The notes: a model not told the origin generated them from the sequence alone. A stretch of 64,000 nucleotides of DNA from Marinomonas profundimaris (GCF_000508165.1 NZ_AYOZ01000056.1:155435-219434); one strand, 5' to 3'; positions 28,923 through 41,259 are shown, counted from the stretch's first letter. Numbers and translations are program-made.

Positions 28923-30014
28923 ATGAGTCAGCAAACTTACCCAAAAAACACGTGGTATGTGGCAGCGATGTCGGAAGAGGTGGCGGGCAGCAAACCTCTT
29001 GGTCGTAAAATCTGCGGTGAAAGTATTGCCTTTTATCGCTCCCAAGAAGATCAAATCGCAGCGGTATTGGATTTTTGTCCTCACCGTGGCGCGGCGTTGT
29101 CTTTAGGGTATGTGGAAGAAGGGTTGTTGGTTTGTGGCTATCATGGTTTGAAAATGGGCGCGGATGGAAACACCAAAGCAATGCCATTGCAGCGTGTAAA
29201 GGGCTTTCCTTGTATGAAGTCCTACGCGGTAGAAGAGCGCTACGGTTTCATTTGGGTGTGGCCTGGCGATCAATCTCAAGCCGATAAAGCCTTGATTCCT
29301 CATTTAGAATGGGCGATAAACCCAGAGTGGGCTTATGGCGGTGGCTTGTATCATATCAACTGTGATTACCGTTTGATGGTCGATAACCTCATGGATTTGA
29401 CTCATGAAACGTACGTTCATGCGAGCAGTATTGGTCAGAAAGAAATAGACGAATCGCCGGTTTCGACCAAGGTGGAAGGGGATCAGGTATTAACGAGCCG
29501 CTACATGGAAAATATTATGGCGCCGCCATTTTGGCAGGCTGCGCTTCGAGGTAATGGTCTGGCAGATGATGTTCCGGTGGATCGCTGGCAGATATGTCGA
29601 TTCACACCGCCTTCTCATGTGATGATTGATGTTGGCGTTGCTCACGCAGGAAACGGTGGTTTTGATGCCCCAGCCGATAAAAAAGCCAGCAGTACTGTGG
29701 TGGATTTTATTACCCCAGAAACAGAAACGTCGATTTGGTATTTCTGGGGAATGGCGCGTAATTTCAAACCAGAAGATCAAGCATTAACTGATGCGATTCG
29801 AGAAGGGCAGGGCAAGATTTTCTCGGAAGATCTGGAGGTGCTTGAGCGACAACAAGATAATCTTTTGGCGTTTCCCGACTATGATTTATTGAAGTTGGAT
29901 ATTGACGCTGGTGGCGTTCAATCGCGTCGAATCATCGATAGAATAATTGCCAAAGAGCAGATTGGCGTGTCATCACCTAAGGCGGTAGCGCCTCTTCAAA
30001 CGATATCCTTTTAA
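28923..30014 (+). CDS. vanA: Vanillate O-demethylase, oxygenase subunit
   Basis: VanA is the Rieske non-haem iron oxygenase that demethylates vanillate to protocatechuate and formaldehyde. The Rieske cluster ligands are in CPHRGAALSLGY...VCGYHG near residues 47-68. The mononuclear iron site is in NLMDLTHETYVHAS near 155. Long stretches (AENPEWAYGGGL-like, DDVPVDRWQICRFTPPSHV, IREGQGKIFSEDLE) closely match Pseudomonas VanA. The ATG at 28923 has AGGAGAG upstream. An ORF start at 28848 would run through the operator and is rejected. Length is 363 residues. Confidence 0.95.
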   Translation: MSQQTYPKNTWYVAAMSEEVAGSKPLGRKICGESIAFYRSQEDQIAAVLDFCPHRGAALSLGYVEEGLLVCGYHGLKMGADGNTKAMPLQRVKGFPCMKSYAVEERYGFIWVWPGDQSQADKALIPHLEWAINPEWAYGGGLYHINCDYRLMVDNLMDLTHETYVHASSIGQKEIDESPVSTKVEGDQVLTSRYMENIMAPPFWQAALRGNGLADDVPVDRWQICRFTPPSHVMIDVGVAHAGNGGFDAPADKKASSTVVDFITPETETSIWYFWGMARNFKPEDQALTDAIREGQGKIFSEDLEVLERQQDNLLAFPDYDLLKLDIDAGGVQSRRIIDRIIAKEQIGVSSPKAVAPLQTISF

Positions 30015-30089
30015 TGGATTTTGGTGCAGGTCAGAGAGTGGCTTTTACGGTTCTCTCGCTCCAAAAAAATAAGATGTTAGGAGAGCCAG

Positions 30090-31046
30090 ATGATATCTGT
30101 ATTGGTTAGAAATGTTGTAACGGAAGCGCAAGATGTTGTTCGTTTGGTGCTAGGGAGCGCAGACGGTTCCGCTTTACCCACGTTTGAAGCGGGCGCGCAT
30201 ATTGATGTGCATCTGCCCAGCGGTTTGATTCGCCAGTATTCATTATGCCGACTGCAGGTTGATGCTCAGTATTATGAAATTGCCGTATTAAAAGACCCTC
30301 AATCAAGAGGCGGCTCGGCGGAAATTCATCAATTAAAAATCGGCGATGCAGTATCTATTAGTGCGCCGAAAAATCATTTTTCCTTGGTGGATAATAAGCG
30401 TAAAAGTCTGTTGGTTGCAGGTGGTATTGGGGTCACGCCAATGTTGCCAATGGCACAACAATTACAAAAAATGGGGCGCCCGTTTGAATTTCATTATTGT
30501 GCAAAATCACCCGAAACCGCGGCATTTTCATCGGCGTTGAACGACGCCTCCTTTTCAACCAATATGCATTTTCATTATAGCCAAGTGCCGGGCTCTGGTC
30601 GCATGGATGTAGTGAATGTCTTGTCTCGACATACTTTTGATTCTGAGCTGTACATTTGTGGGCCGGCCGCGTTTATCCATGATGTTTTGCAACAAGCAAA
30701 AATGCTTGGTTGGCCGGAAGATCGTTTGCACCGTGAATTTTTTTCGGCTCCAGCACTTGATGAAGCCATCACTGAAAATTCGGCTTTCCAAGTAAAAGTT
30801 CGCAGCTCGGGCGCGCTGTATGATGTGGCGGCGGATGAAAGTGTTTTTGAGGTGTTAGATAGAAACGGTGTTTTTGTCGCTGTTTCTTGCGAATCTGGCG
30901 TGTGTGGAACCTGTCAAACGGGTTTGATTGAAGGAATTCCAGATCATCGAGATGTCTTTTTGACGGACAAGGAAAAAGCGCAAGGAAAGTGGTTTATGCC
31001 CTGTTGTTCGCGATCGAAATCACCCATCTTAGAATTGGACTTGTAG
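30090..31046 (+). CDS. vanB: Vanillate O-demethylase, reductase subunit
   Basis: VanB passes electrons from NAD(P)H to VanA. The order is an FMN/FAD-binding domain (residues about 1-100, with RQYSLCR), an NAD-binding domain (LLVAGGIGVTPML; LYICGPAAFIHDV), and a C-terminal plant-type 2Fe-2S ferredoxin with CESGVCGTCQTG and a later cysteine, the phthalate dioxygenase reductase layout. It has 318 residues and starts 75 bases after vanA behind TAGGAGAG, so the two are cotranscribed. Confidence 0.95.
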   Translation: MISVLVRNVVTEAQDVVRLVLGSADGSALPTFEAGAHIDVHLPSGLIRQYSLCRLQVDAQYYEIAVLKDPQSRGGSAEIHQLKIGDAVSISAPKNHFSLVDNKRKSLLVAGGIGVTPMLPMAQQLQKMGRPFEFHYCAKSPETAAFSSALNDASFSTNMHFHYSQVPGSGRMDVVNVLSRHTFDSELYICGPAAFIHDVLQQAKMLGWPEDRLHREFFSAPALDEAITENSAFQVKVRSSGALYDVAADESVFEVLDRNGVFVAVSCESGVCGTCQTGLIEGIPDHRDVFLTDKEKAQGKWFMPCCSRSKSPILELDL

Positions 31047-31084
31047 TCGTGTGTTAATGCGCTTCATATTGCCCAGATTCAAAT

Positions 31085-31128
31085 CTTTCACTCAACGCAA
31101 AACAACTGTGTTTTACATTGAGTGAAAG
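31085..31128. repeat. Long perfect inverted repeat between vanB and pyrG
   Basis: CTTTCACTCAA (31085-31095) pairs with TTGAGTGAAAG (31118-31128). A second inner repeat, AAAACA/TGTTTT, closes on an ACTG loop. The 44-base structure is stable, but neither strand has a T run right after it, so it is not a textbook terminator. Confidence 0.7.
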
Positions 31129-31217
31129 GGCTTCCGATGGTATTATTTTCTCCCGTCTAGAAGGCGCATTTATATGCGTGTTCAAATCTCATATTTTCAT
31201 ATTTTAAGGCGGGTTAA

Positions 31218-32858
<1,641 letters not shown>

Positions 32859-32882
32859 GTAGAGCAAACAGGCAGTTTGTGA

Positions 32883-34211
<1,329 letters not shown>

Positions 34212-34225
34212 TTTTGCCTTGATTT

Positions 34226-34257
34226 AAAAAAGGGAGAACTTAGTTCTCCCTTTTTTT
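34226..34257 (+). terminator. Rho-independent terminator after eno
   Basis: A 14-bp perfect stem AAAAAAGGGAGAAC/GTTCTCCCTTTTTT with a TTA loop and seven T residues. Confidence 0.93.
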
Positions 34258-34322
34258 ATGTTTTTTTTATTCATTTCCTTTGATAATAGGGAGTGTATTT
34301 TTCTTCGGTCATTGAGGGTGTT

Positions 34323-34601
34323 ATGGCGCGTTTGTTATTGGTCTTTTTTGTCTGTGCCATTGGCTATCAATCCTATCATCTGTACTTTGGTGAGCAGGGC
34401 GTTAAGCGCCAAGAAGAATTGGCAAAACAAATTGCTTATCAAGAACGTATTAACCTGCGTTTAAAACACCGTAACCAAGCGCTGAGAGCGCAAGTTCACG
34501 ATCTTCGATTGGGTGAAGAAGCGGTGGAAGAGCATGTTCGAACGGAGCTTCAATATATAAAAGACGGTGAAGTTTTTTACCGAATGGTGAATAAAAAATG
34601 A
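34323..34601 (+). CDS. ftsB: Cell division protein FtsB
   Basis: FtsB is a bitopic divisome protein that forms a complex with FtsL and FtsQ and activates septal peptidoglycan synthesis. The product of 92 residues has one N-terminal membrane helix (residues 3-20), then a coiled coil (about 30-70) and the conserved VEEHVRTELQYIKDGEVFYR end. The ATG at 34323 with GAGGG upstream is preferred to the start ten codons earlier. It overlaps ispD by four bases, the usual eno-ftsB-ispD order. Confidence 0.93.
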   Translation: MARLLLVFFVCAIGYQSYHLYFGEQGVKRQEELAKQIAYQERINLRLKHRNQALRAQVHDLRLGEEAVEEHVRTELQYIKDGEVFYRMVNKK

Positions 34602-35347
34602 TTCAGCCTTTGTGGGTGATTATTCCCGCCGCTGGCGTGGGTCAGCGTATGCAAGCAAAGTGTCCTAAACAGTATTTGTCTCTGGCTGGCCAAACCATTT
34701 TAGATCGCACCATCGAAATTTTTATATCACATCCGCTAGTGTGTGGTGTGTTGATTGGTATTGGGGAGGGCGATGCGTATTGGCCTGACTCCAAATGGTA
34801 CGATCATGAAGACGTTCGTATTTTTGTGGGCGGAAAAGAGCGCAGTGATACGGTTCAAAAAGGCTTGCGTAGTTTGTCCAAAATACTCGATAGCGAGCAA
34901 CATGACGTTTTAGTTCATGATGCCGCTCGCCCTTTATTAACCCGTGCCGCATTAGACCGAATCATTACACATCGATCTGCACAAGGTTCAATTTTAGCGA
35001 TGCCGGTGAAAGACACAGTAAAACGACAGCTCGCGGATAAGGCGTTGGTGGAATCGACATTGGATCGACGCGTCATTTGGTTGGCTCAAACACCGCAAAA
35101 ATTCCCCCAGAAAGCGCTGCTAAACGCATTGGAAAAAGCGGAGCATGATGGAATGGCGGTCACTGACGAATGTTCAGCAATGGAATATGTTGGCTGGCAT
35201 CCTGATCTTGTTATGGGGGAAAGCAGTAATATTAAGGTGACGTTACCCGAAGACTTGTTGATTGCTGAAGCGCTTTTCTCGTATCTTTTAGAAACAAATC
35301 TTTTGAATTCAACCGGTTCGAATTCAAATCGTGAGTGCAATTCATAG
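34598..35347 (+). CDS. ispD: 2-C-methyl-D-erythritol 4-phosphate cytidylyltransferase
   Basis: IspD joins MEP and CTP to CDP-ME, the third step of the MEP pathway. The N-terminal [20 protein letters not shown] loop binds [12 protein letters not shown] and AQTPQKF are further active-site motifs. Length is 249 residues, slightly above the norm, with a polar C-terminal tail rich in Asn and Ser. It overlaps ftsB (ATGA) and lies just ahead of ispF. Confidence 0.96.
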   Translation: MIQPLWVIIPAAGVGQRMQAKCPKQYLSLAGQTILDRTIEIFISHPLVCGVLIGIGEGDAYWPDSKWYDHEDVRIFVGGKERSDTVQKGLRSLSKILDSEQHDVLVHDAARPLLTRAALDRIITHRSAQGSILAMPVKDTVKRQLADKALVESTLDRRVIWLAQTPQKFPQKALLNALEKAEHDGMAVTDECSAMEYVGWHPDLVMGESSNIKVTLPEDLLIAEALFSYLLETNLLNSTGSNSNRECNS

Positions 35348-35363
35348 CACAGGAGTAATTATC

Positions 35364-35885
35364 ATGATGCCGTTTCGTATTGGCCATGGTTTTGATGTAC
35401 ATAAATTTGGTGAAGGCGATCATATTGTCTTGGGTGGAGTTTCAATCCCATATTCACACGGGCTGATTGCACATTCAGATGGTGACGTGGCGTTGCACGC
35501 GTTAACAGACGCCTTGTTAGGTGCGGCTGCGCTGGGCGATATTGGAAAGCACTTTCCTGATACGGATGTGGCTTTTGCAGGTGCAGACAGCCGAGTTTTA
35601 TTGAAACGTGCCTATCAAGAAATTCAAGCACTGGGTTTTTGTGTTGGTAATGTTGATGTCACTATTATTGCGGAAGCCCCTAAAATGCGGCCTTATATTG
35701 ATGCGATGCGAGCAAATATAGCCGAAGATTTAGCGGTAGATATTAGTGCCGTGAACGTGAAAGCAACGACGACGGAAAAGCTTGGCTTTACGGGTCGTAA
35801 AGAAGGCATTGCGGTTGAAGCAGTTGCGCTTATTTTCAAACAAGCTCAATTCAATCAAGCACTTATAAATCAAGGTAATGTATGA
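35364..35885 (+). CDS. ispF: 2-C-methyl-D-erythritol 2,4-cyclodiphosphate synthase
   Basis: IspF cyclises CDP-ME 2-phosphate. The zinc site GHGFDVHKF and the loops [18 protein letters not shown] and [18 protein letters not shown] are intact. Two adjacent ATG codons (35364, 35367) follow AGGAG at 35351-35355. A GTG at 35331 inside ispD is less likely. The 173-residue protein has about 12 extra C-terminal residues compared with E. coli. It overlaps truD by four bases. Confidence 0.96.
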   Translation: MMPFRIGHGFDVHKFGEGDHIVLGGVSIPYSHGLIAHSDGDVALHALTDALLGAAALGDIGKHFPDTDVAFAGADSRVLLKRAYQEIQALGFCVGNVDVTIIAEAPKMRPYIDAMRANIAEDLAVDISAVNVKATTTEKLGFTGRKEGIAVEAVALIFKQAQFNQALINQGNV

Positions 35886-36979
35886 ATACCGATTGGCGAT
35901 ACGCTTGGTCTAAGCCTACTGTGACAGGGGATCTGAAAACCCATGTGCAAGACTTCTATGTTGAAGAACAGCTAGGGTTCGAGCCCGATGATAAAGGCGA
36001 GTTTTTTTTTGTTTTTATTGAAAAGCAAGGTGTGAACACCGATTTTTTGGCAAAACGCTTGGCTCAAATGGCTGGAATTGCGCCGAATAAAGTAACATAC
36101 AGCGGTGTCAAAGACCGTCATGCTTGTACTCGTCAGTGGTTCTGTTTGCATGTGCTGAATCAAGAGCCGGACTTTTCAAATATCCAAGAAGCGTTTAGAG
36201 AGCCGGAAAGTGTACGGATTGTTGCGCAATTACGCCATTCTAAAAAACTTCGTACTGGCACGCATTTGGCGAATCGTTTTGTGATCCGTTTGCGTGAGGT
36301 TACAGGGGATCTAGACGAACTGGAAGGTCGTTTAAATCTCATAAAACAAGGTGGTGTGCCTAATTATTATGGGCCACAACGCTTTGGCATAAACGGTAAT
36401 AATTTGCACCACGGCAAAGACTTTGTCTTAAAAGGGCGGCAAAGTCGCCGTAAATTGGCCAAGACAGAATCTTTTTGGTTATCGGCTATTCGCTCTTGGT
36501 GCTTCAATGAAGCATTGAGCGATCAAGTTGAAAATGGCATGTGGATGCGCTTATGTGATGGTGACATTGCTCAATTTCAGCATAAAGATGAGCAATTTCG
36601 TGTCAAAGAGGTTGGTGCTTTGATGCATCTTAAAGTCATGCATGGTGAGATAAGCCCGGTATTGCCTTTGATTAGTGACGGTTGGGAAGCTGGAACAGGG
36701 CCACAACGTGAATCGGCTATTAAGTCGTCATTGTCTGATTCTGACAGTATGGAGTTGGTGGATGCGCTCATTGCATTCGATCTCTCAAGAGACAGCCGCT
36801 TAGCGCGTCTTGTGCCAATGAACATGGCGTGGGAATTGCTAAGAGAGAGTGAAGAGAATGCGCAATTGATCGTGGAATTCTCGTTAACAAAAGGGTGTTT
36901 TGCGACCAGTATTCTACGCGAAATGATTGATTTCACGGATAAGTCAGCAGAGAAATATCATGAGAGTGTTGATCGCTAA
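35882..36979 (+). CDS. truD: tRNA pseudouridine(13) synthase
   Basis: TruD makes pseudouridine 13 in tRNA-Glu. The catalytic aspartate is in [16 protein letters not shown] near residue 80. [13 protein letters not shown] is the second family signature. The inserted TRUD domain covers about residues 155-300. Length of 365 residues is normal. It overlaps ispF (ATGA) and surE (20 bases), so ispD-ispF-truD-surE-pcm is one coupled operon. Confidence 0.96.
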   Translation: MNTDWRYAWSKPTVTGDLKTHVQDFYVEEQLGFEPDDKGEFFFVFIEKQGVNTDFLAKRLAQMAGIAPNKVTYSGVKDRHACTRQWFCLHVLNQEPDFSNIQEAFREPESVRIVAQLRHSKKLRTGTHLANRFVIRLREVTGDLDELEGRLNLIKQGGVPNYYGPQRFGINGNNLHHGKDFVLKGRQSRRKLAKTESFWLSAIRSWCFNEALSDQVENGMWMRLCDGDIAQFQHKDEQFRVKEVGALMHLKVMHGEISPVLPLISDGWEAGTGPQRESAIKSSLSDSDSMELVDALIAFDLSRDSRLARLVPMNMAWELLRESEENAQLIVEFSLTKGCFATSILREMIDFTDKSAEKYHESVDR

Positions 36980-37706
36980 CGATGACGGCCTTGATGCAGT
37001 TGGTATACAAACGCTTGCTCAACGATTGCAGCAAGAATATGACATTTTAGTCGTTGCGCCGGATCGGAATCGTAGCGGCGCGAGCAACTCCTTAACCTTG
37101 ACGCGTCCATTGCAGCCGGTAAAAGTGGCGAATAATCAATATCGTGTCGACGGCACGCCAACGGATTGTGTCAATTTGGCGTTATCTGGAATGATAGATG
37201 GCGACGTCGATGTGGTTGTTTCGGGGATTAATCACGGCGCGAATCTCGGAGACGATGTTATTTATTCTGGGACCGTTGCGGCAGCGATGGAGGCTCGTCA
37301 TTTGGGTCGACCCGCGTTGGCGGTTTCTCTGGTTGGAAATCGATATTTTGAGACGGCTGCTGAAGTGGTTGTTCGGCTATTGGCGGATGCTCATACATTG
37401 GCGTTGCCAACGGGCATTTTACTCAATGTAAATGTGCCTGATGTGCCTTATAGTGAACTAAAAGGCATACGGGTTACTCGCCTTGGGTACCGGCACAAAG
37501 CGCAAGCTCCTATTTCAGCCCAGCACCCTAGAGGTTTACCCAGCTTTTGGATTGGTGCCTTATCTGAGCCGCATGATGCTTCGGAAGGAACTGACTTTTG
37601 TGCGGTCAAAAACGGGTATGTTTCTATTACACCGATTCATACGGATATGACGTGTTATGACGTAAAATCTCCGCTTGAAAAATGGACCGACACTGTCACC
37701 TTATGA
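36960..37706 (+). CDS. surE: 5'/3'-nucleotidase SurE
   Basis: Broad nucleoside monophosphate phosphatase linked to stationary-phase survival. The metal site [12 protein letters not shown] is at residues 5-16. PDRNRSGASNSLTL, DGTPTDCV and VSGINHGANLGDDVIYSGTV follow. The ATG at 36960 ([10 protein letters not shown]) gives 248 residues. The upstream alternative (36927) lies well inside truD. It overlaps pcm as TATGA. Confidence 0.96.
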   Translation: MRVLIANDDGLDAVGIQTLAQRLQQEYDILVVAPDRNRSGASNSLTLTRPLQPVKVANNQYRVDGTPTDCVNLALSGMIDGDVDVVVSGINHGANLGDDVIYSGTVAAAMEARHLGRPALAVSLVGNRYFETAAEVVVRLLADAHTLALPTGILLNVNVPDVPYSELKGIRVTRLGYRHKAQAPISAQHPRGLPSFWIGALSEPHDASEGTDFCAVKNGYVSITPIHTDMTCYDVKSPLEKWTDTVTL

Positions 37707-38368
37707 GCCAACATGATCTAAATTGGTTAGTCACGCACACTGAGCCAAAAGCATCGAATATGATTCAACAGCTTAGAGCGCACGGCATTACTCATGAAGA
37801 GCTGTTGGCCTTAATGGGTAACCTTCCTCGGCATCAGTTTGTCGAACCGGCCTTTTCACATTTGGCCTACTCTGCGACGCCTCTTCCAATTGGTCGAAGC
37901 CAAACCATCAGTCAGCCGCTTACGGTGGCGCGTATGAGTGAGTGGCTTTTAACGCACGCTCGCCTTGGTCGAGTATTGGAAATTGGGACAGGGTCGGGTT
38001 ATCAAACGCGAATATTGGCGCACTTTTTTAATAAAGTTCACACTGTTGAGCGTCATCAGACTTTGCATTTACAAGCCAAAGATCGCTTGTCATCAATGGG
38101 CGTTAATAATGTTGAGTACCTTTTTGGTGATGGTCAGGCAGGTTGGCCAAATAAAGTAGAAATGGACGCGGTTATTATTACCGCCATGGCGAGTAAAATT
38201 CCATTGGCGTTGACCAGCTGTCTTAAGCAGCAAGGTATTTTGATTATGCCAATTGATCACCCAAGCCCACAGATTGGCTGTTGGCGCAAAGAAGGGGATC
38301 GTTGGAAGTGTTTAGGAACAGAAGCCGCGTCTTTTGTCCCTTTATTAGAAGGAATGGAACATGCCTAA
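37703..38368 (+). CDS. pcm: Protein-L-isoaspartate O-methyltransferase
   Basis: Pcm uses S-adenosylmethionine to start repair of isoaspartyl residues in aged proteins. RHQFVEP, the substrate motif PIGRSQTISQP and the SAM motif I VLEIGTGSGYQTRIL are present in 221 residues. The ATG overlaps the surE stop. It overlaps the next gene by eight bases. Confidence 0.95.
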   Translation: MSQHDLNWLVTHTEPKASNMIQQLRAHGITHEELLALMGNLPRHQFVEPAFSHLAYSATPLPIGRSQTISQPLTVARMSEWLLTHARLGRVLEIGTGSGYQTRILAHFFNKVHTVERHQTLHLQAKDRLSSMGVNNVEYLFGDGQAGWPNKVEMDAVIITAMASKIPLALTSCLKQQGILIMPIDHPSPQIGCWRKEGDRWKCLGTEAASFVPLLEGMEHA

Positions 38369-39290
38369 ATGGCTGAAAGTGTATTTGAGTGGTGTATTAA
38401 TGGGCGCCGCAGACGTGGTGCCCGGTGTTTCTGGCGGCACGATTGCTTTTATTGTCGGTGTCTATGATCGATTAATTGCTGCGTTAAGCGGCGTCAATAA
38501 AACCAGTTTTAGCTTGTTGATGAAAGGCGATATAAAGGCGCTCTGGCGGCATTTTGATGGGGCTTTTTTATTGCCGTTGGGTGCGGGTATTGTTACGAGT
38601 ATCTTTTTGATAGCGGGCCTTATTACGCACCTATTGGCCGTGTATCCATTGTATTTATGGAGCTTCTTCTTTGGTCTTATTTTGGCGTCTGCTTATTTCT
38701 TAATTAATCAGATTGAAGATTTTTCAGTACGACATCTTGGCGGGCTTATTGTTGGTGTTGTACTCGGGGCGAGTCTGTCATTACTGGTTCCAACGCAATT
38801 AAATACGTCACTATTGATGGTCTTTTTCTCCGGTATGATCGCTATTTGCGCGATGATATTGCCTGGTATATCGGGCAGTTTTTTATTACTGATGATGGGG
38901 ATGTACGGATTTATTTTAACCGCCGTAAAGAGTGTTGATATTGCGGTGATTTTGGTTTTTTCAGCGGGTGCATTACTGGGCTTATTAAGTTTTTCTAAGA
39001 TTCTTCACTACCTACTTGGTCATGTTCGCTCAATGACATTAACGTTTCTAACTGGGGTTATGTTAGGTGCGTTAGTGAAAGTGTGGCCATGGAAAATTAC
39101 GGATACGTGGAGTGTCATTGGCCATAAAAAAATGCCATTAGAAGAGCATTTAGTTCTACCTTGGGGCTATCCTAACTTCTATTGGGTGACCGATTTCTTA
39201 CTTCCTATCGCCTTTATTTTTATAGGCTTTCTGAGTGTTATTCTTATTTCTTACATATTTTTACGAAATTCGACAAATAGTAATAATTGA
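38361..39290 (+). CDS. DUF368 membrane protein, probable undecaprenyl phosphate translocase
   Basis: A polytopic inner membrane protein of 309 residues with eight or more hydrophobic helices. The family signature GAADVVPGVSGGTIAFIVGVYD is at residues 14-35 and a second, related half-motif, MILPGISGSFLLLMMGMY, lies near 173-190. DUF368 proteins (PopT type) were recently shown to flip undecaprenyl phosphate back across the inner membrane. The function here is taken from the family. It overlaps pcm, so it is part of the surE-pcm operon, ahead of nlpD. Confidence 0.88.
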   Translation: MPKWLKVYLSGVLMGAADVVPGVSGGTIAFIVGVYDRLIAALSGVNKTSFSLLMKGDIKALWRHFDGAFLLPLGAGIVTSIFLIAGLITHLLAVYPLYLWSFFFGLILASAYFLINQIEDFSVRHLGGLIVGVVLGASLSLLVPTQLNTSLLMVFFSGMIAICAMILPGISGSFLLLMMGMYGFILTAVKSVDIAVILVFSAGALLGLLSFSKILHYLLGHVRSMTLTFLTGVMLGALVKVWPWKITDTWSVIGHKKMPLEEHLVLPWGYPNFYWVTDFLLPIAFIFIGFLSVILISYIFLRNSTNSNN

Positions 39291-39315
39291 TTTGGATTGA
39301 ATTTTAGGGACAAAA

Positions 39316-40167
39316 ATTATTTCTAACCAGACCTTTAAATGTCATGATTTTTTATCGTTTGCTTGGCTTACAAGCAGACTCATTTTTTTGTGTCTTTTAT
39401 TGACGGGTTGCTCTTATGAAATATTGCATTATTCCGCGAAAAGCAACGGAACCTATGCGTCAAATAATGCCAGCGTTTCATCCATTCCTTCTTCAGGTGT
39501 ACATCGTGTTCAAAGCGGTGAGACCTTGTTCTCTATCGCTTTTCGGTACGGTTTAGACTATCGGGAGCTTGCCGATTCAAACCGAATTGATGCGCCTTAC
39601 ATCATTTATCCGAAACAAAAAATCCGTCTTACAGGGACGCAGAAATCGACCGCTGTTAGTGCCGATAATTCAATTGAAAAAGAAGTACAAAATGATGCAA
39701 ATGTCAAAAAAATAGCATCAAATCCCACTCCTGTTGTCATCCCAAAAAGCGCTAAAACGGTACCAAAAAATGACACGAGAAATGAAAAAATATCTGGCGA
39801 TTGGGCTTGGCCTGTTGATGGTCAAGTCGCTAGGGGGTTTTCAAATACAGGTGTTAGTAGTAAAGGTATAGACATCAAGGCTAGTCAAGGAGCATTGGTA
39901 AAAGCCGCTGCAGATGGAACCGTTGTTTACGCAGGTAGTGGGCTAATTGGATATGGGAATCTTGTTATCGTGAAGCACAACGATGTTTATCTAAGTGCTT
40001 ACGCGTACAACGAAAGAATTTTAGTTAAAGAAAAACAAAATGTTCGAGCAGGCGATTCTCTTGCTGTTATTGGCGGCAAAGGGAATGATAGGCCGTTACT
40101 TCACTTTGAGGTTCGTCGTGATGGTCAGCCGATCGATCCGCTAGATGTTTTACCCAAGCAAAATTAA
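39316..40167 (+). CDS. nlpD: NlpD lipoprotein, LysM/LytM amidase activator (apparent ATT start)
   Basis: NlpD is an outer membrane lipoprotein that activates septal amidase AmiC. It has a lipobox LLTGC, a LysM domain (HRVQSGETLFSIAFRYGLDY) and a C-terminal LytM domain lacking the catalytic ligands (KGIDI instead of HxGxD; LLHFEV instead of HxH), so it is a regulator, not a peptidase. The only standard start is TTG 39388, which would leave a signal of five residues before the lipobox. In-frame codons upstream encode a good signal (WLTSRLIFLCLLLTGC) back to a stop at 39298. AGGGA at 39306-39310 precedes ATT 39316 and ATT 39319. rpoS follows. Confidence 0.9.
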   Translation: MISNQTFKCHDFLSFAWLTSRLIFLCLLLTGCSYEILHYSAKSNGTYASNNASVSSIPSSGVHRVQSGETLFSIAFRYGLDYRELADSNRIDAPYIIYPKQKIRLTGTQKSTAVSADNSIEKEVQNDANVKKIASNPTPVVIPKSAKTVPKNDTRNEKISGDWAWPVDGQVARGFSNTGVSSKGIDIKASQGALVKAAADGTVVYAGSGLIGYGNLVIVKHNDVYLSAYAYNERILVKEKQNVRAGDSLAVIGGKGNDRPLLHFEVRRDGQPIDPLDVLPKQN

Positions 40168-40194
40168 ACGATTTTAGCGTTTTAAGGAGGGGTC

Positions 40195-41184
40195 ATGAAG
40201 TTGGCAAACATGGATAAAGAATCAGTAAAAGTTCCAAATACAACAGATTTTGATCTTGATGACTATGCAGATGAAGAGCTGGCAGAGCAAGAATTTGAAT
40301 CCGCAGTAAATGCTCGTTATGCAGAGGCAGATACAAGCCGCAATCTTGATGTAACTCAGCTGTATTTGAGTGAGATTGGCTTTTCCCCACTGCTAACAGC
40401 AGAAGAGGAGGTGTATTTTTCTCGCCTTTCACTGAAAGGTGATGAGAAGGCGCGTAAGCGCATGATAGAAAGTAACCTACGTTTGGTGGTGAAAATATCC
40501 CGTCGTTATCTAAATCGAGGGCTGTCGCTGCTGGACCTTATTGAAGAGGGTAACCTTGGATTAATCCGCGCGGTTGAGAAGTTCGATCCAGAACGAGGTT
40601 TCCGTTTTTCTACCTACGCGACGTGGTGGATACGACAAACGATAGAACGCGCGATCATGAATCAAACTCGAACCATTCGTTTGCCGATTCATGTTGTAAA
40701 AGAGCTAAATGTGTATTTACGAGCGGCTCGTGAGTTAACACAGAAACTGGATCACGAACCGAGCGCAGAAGAAATCGCTGAAATGCTAGATTGTCCTGTC
40801 GAAGATGTGCAGAAGATGCTTGGCTTAAATGAAAAAGTCAGTTCGATTGATGCGACCTTTGGCGGAGAGAATAACGATAAAAGCTTAGTGGAAATTCTGG
40901 CAGATACTATTCACCAAGGCCCAGAAGCAGATCGCCAAGATGGTGATGTATTGCATAGCATTGAGTTGTGGCTTGATGAGTTGAGTGAAAAACAATGTGA
41001 AGTAATTACACGCCGCTTTGGACTGCGTGGGCATGAAGCGAGTACGTTGGAACATGTCGGTGCTGAAATTGGTTTGACGCGTGAGCGTGTTCGCCAGATT
41101 CAGGTAGAGGCATTGCGTAAATTACGTATGATCATGGATAAGGAAGGCCTGTCATTGGACGATGTTATCCGCTTCGATGATTAA
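40195..41184 (+). CDS. rpoS: RNA polymerase sigma factor RpoS
   Basis: Stationary-phase and general stress sigma factor. Region 1.2 ([22 protein letters not shown]), region 2 ([38 protein letters not shown]...[17 protein letters not shown]), region 3 and region 4 ([18 protein letters not shown]) are complete in 329 residues. A strong AAGGAGGGG precedes ATG 40195. It follows nlpD by 27 bases. In enterobacteria the main rpoS promoter lies inside nlpD. I could not confirm one here. Confidence 0.97.
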   Translation: MKLANMDKESVKVPNTTDFDLDDYADEELAEQEFESAVNARYAEADTSRNLDVTQLYLSEIGFSPLLTAEEEVYFSRLSLKGDEKARKRMIESNLRLVVKISRRYLNRGLSLLDLIEEGNLGLIRAVEKFDPERGFRFSTYATWWIRQTIERAIMNQTRTIRLPIHVVKELNVYLRAARELTQKLDHEPSAEEIAEMLDCPVEDVQKMLGLNEKVSSIDATFGGENNDKSLVEILADTIHQGPEADRQDGDVLHSIELWLDELSEKQCEVITRRFGLRGHEASTLEHVGAEIGLTRERVRQIQVEALRKLRMIMDKEGLSLDDVIRFDD

Positions 41185-41205
41185 TTAAATTACGACATCC
41201 GAAAT

Positions 41206-41239
41206 AAAAAAAGACCCGTTTTTTAACGGGTCTTTTTTT
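41206..41239. terminator. Bidirectional terminator between rpoS and smp-like gene
   Basis: A perfect 15-bp stem AAAAAAAGACCCGTT/AACGGGTCTTTTTTT with a four-T loop. A and T tracts on both sides suit termination in both directions between convergent genes. Confidence 0.93.
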
Positions 41240-41259
41240 GAATTTCTAATAATTGGCTT

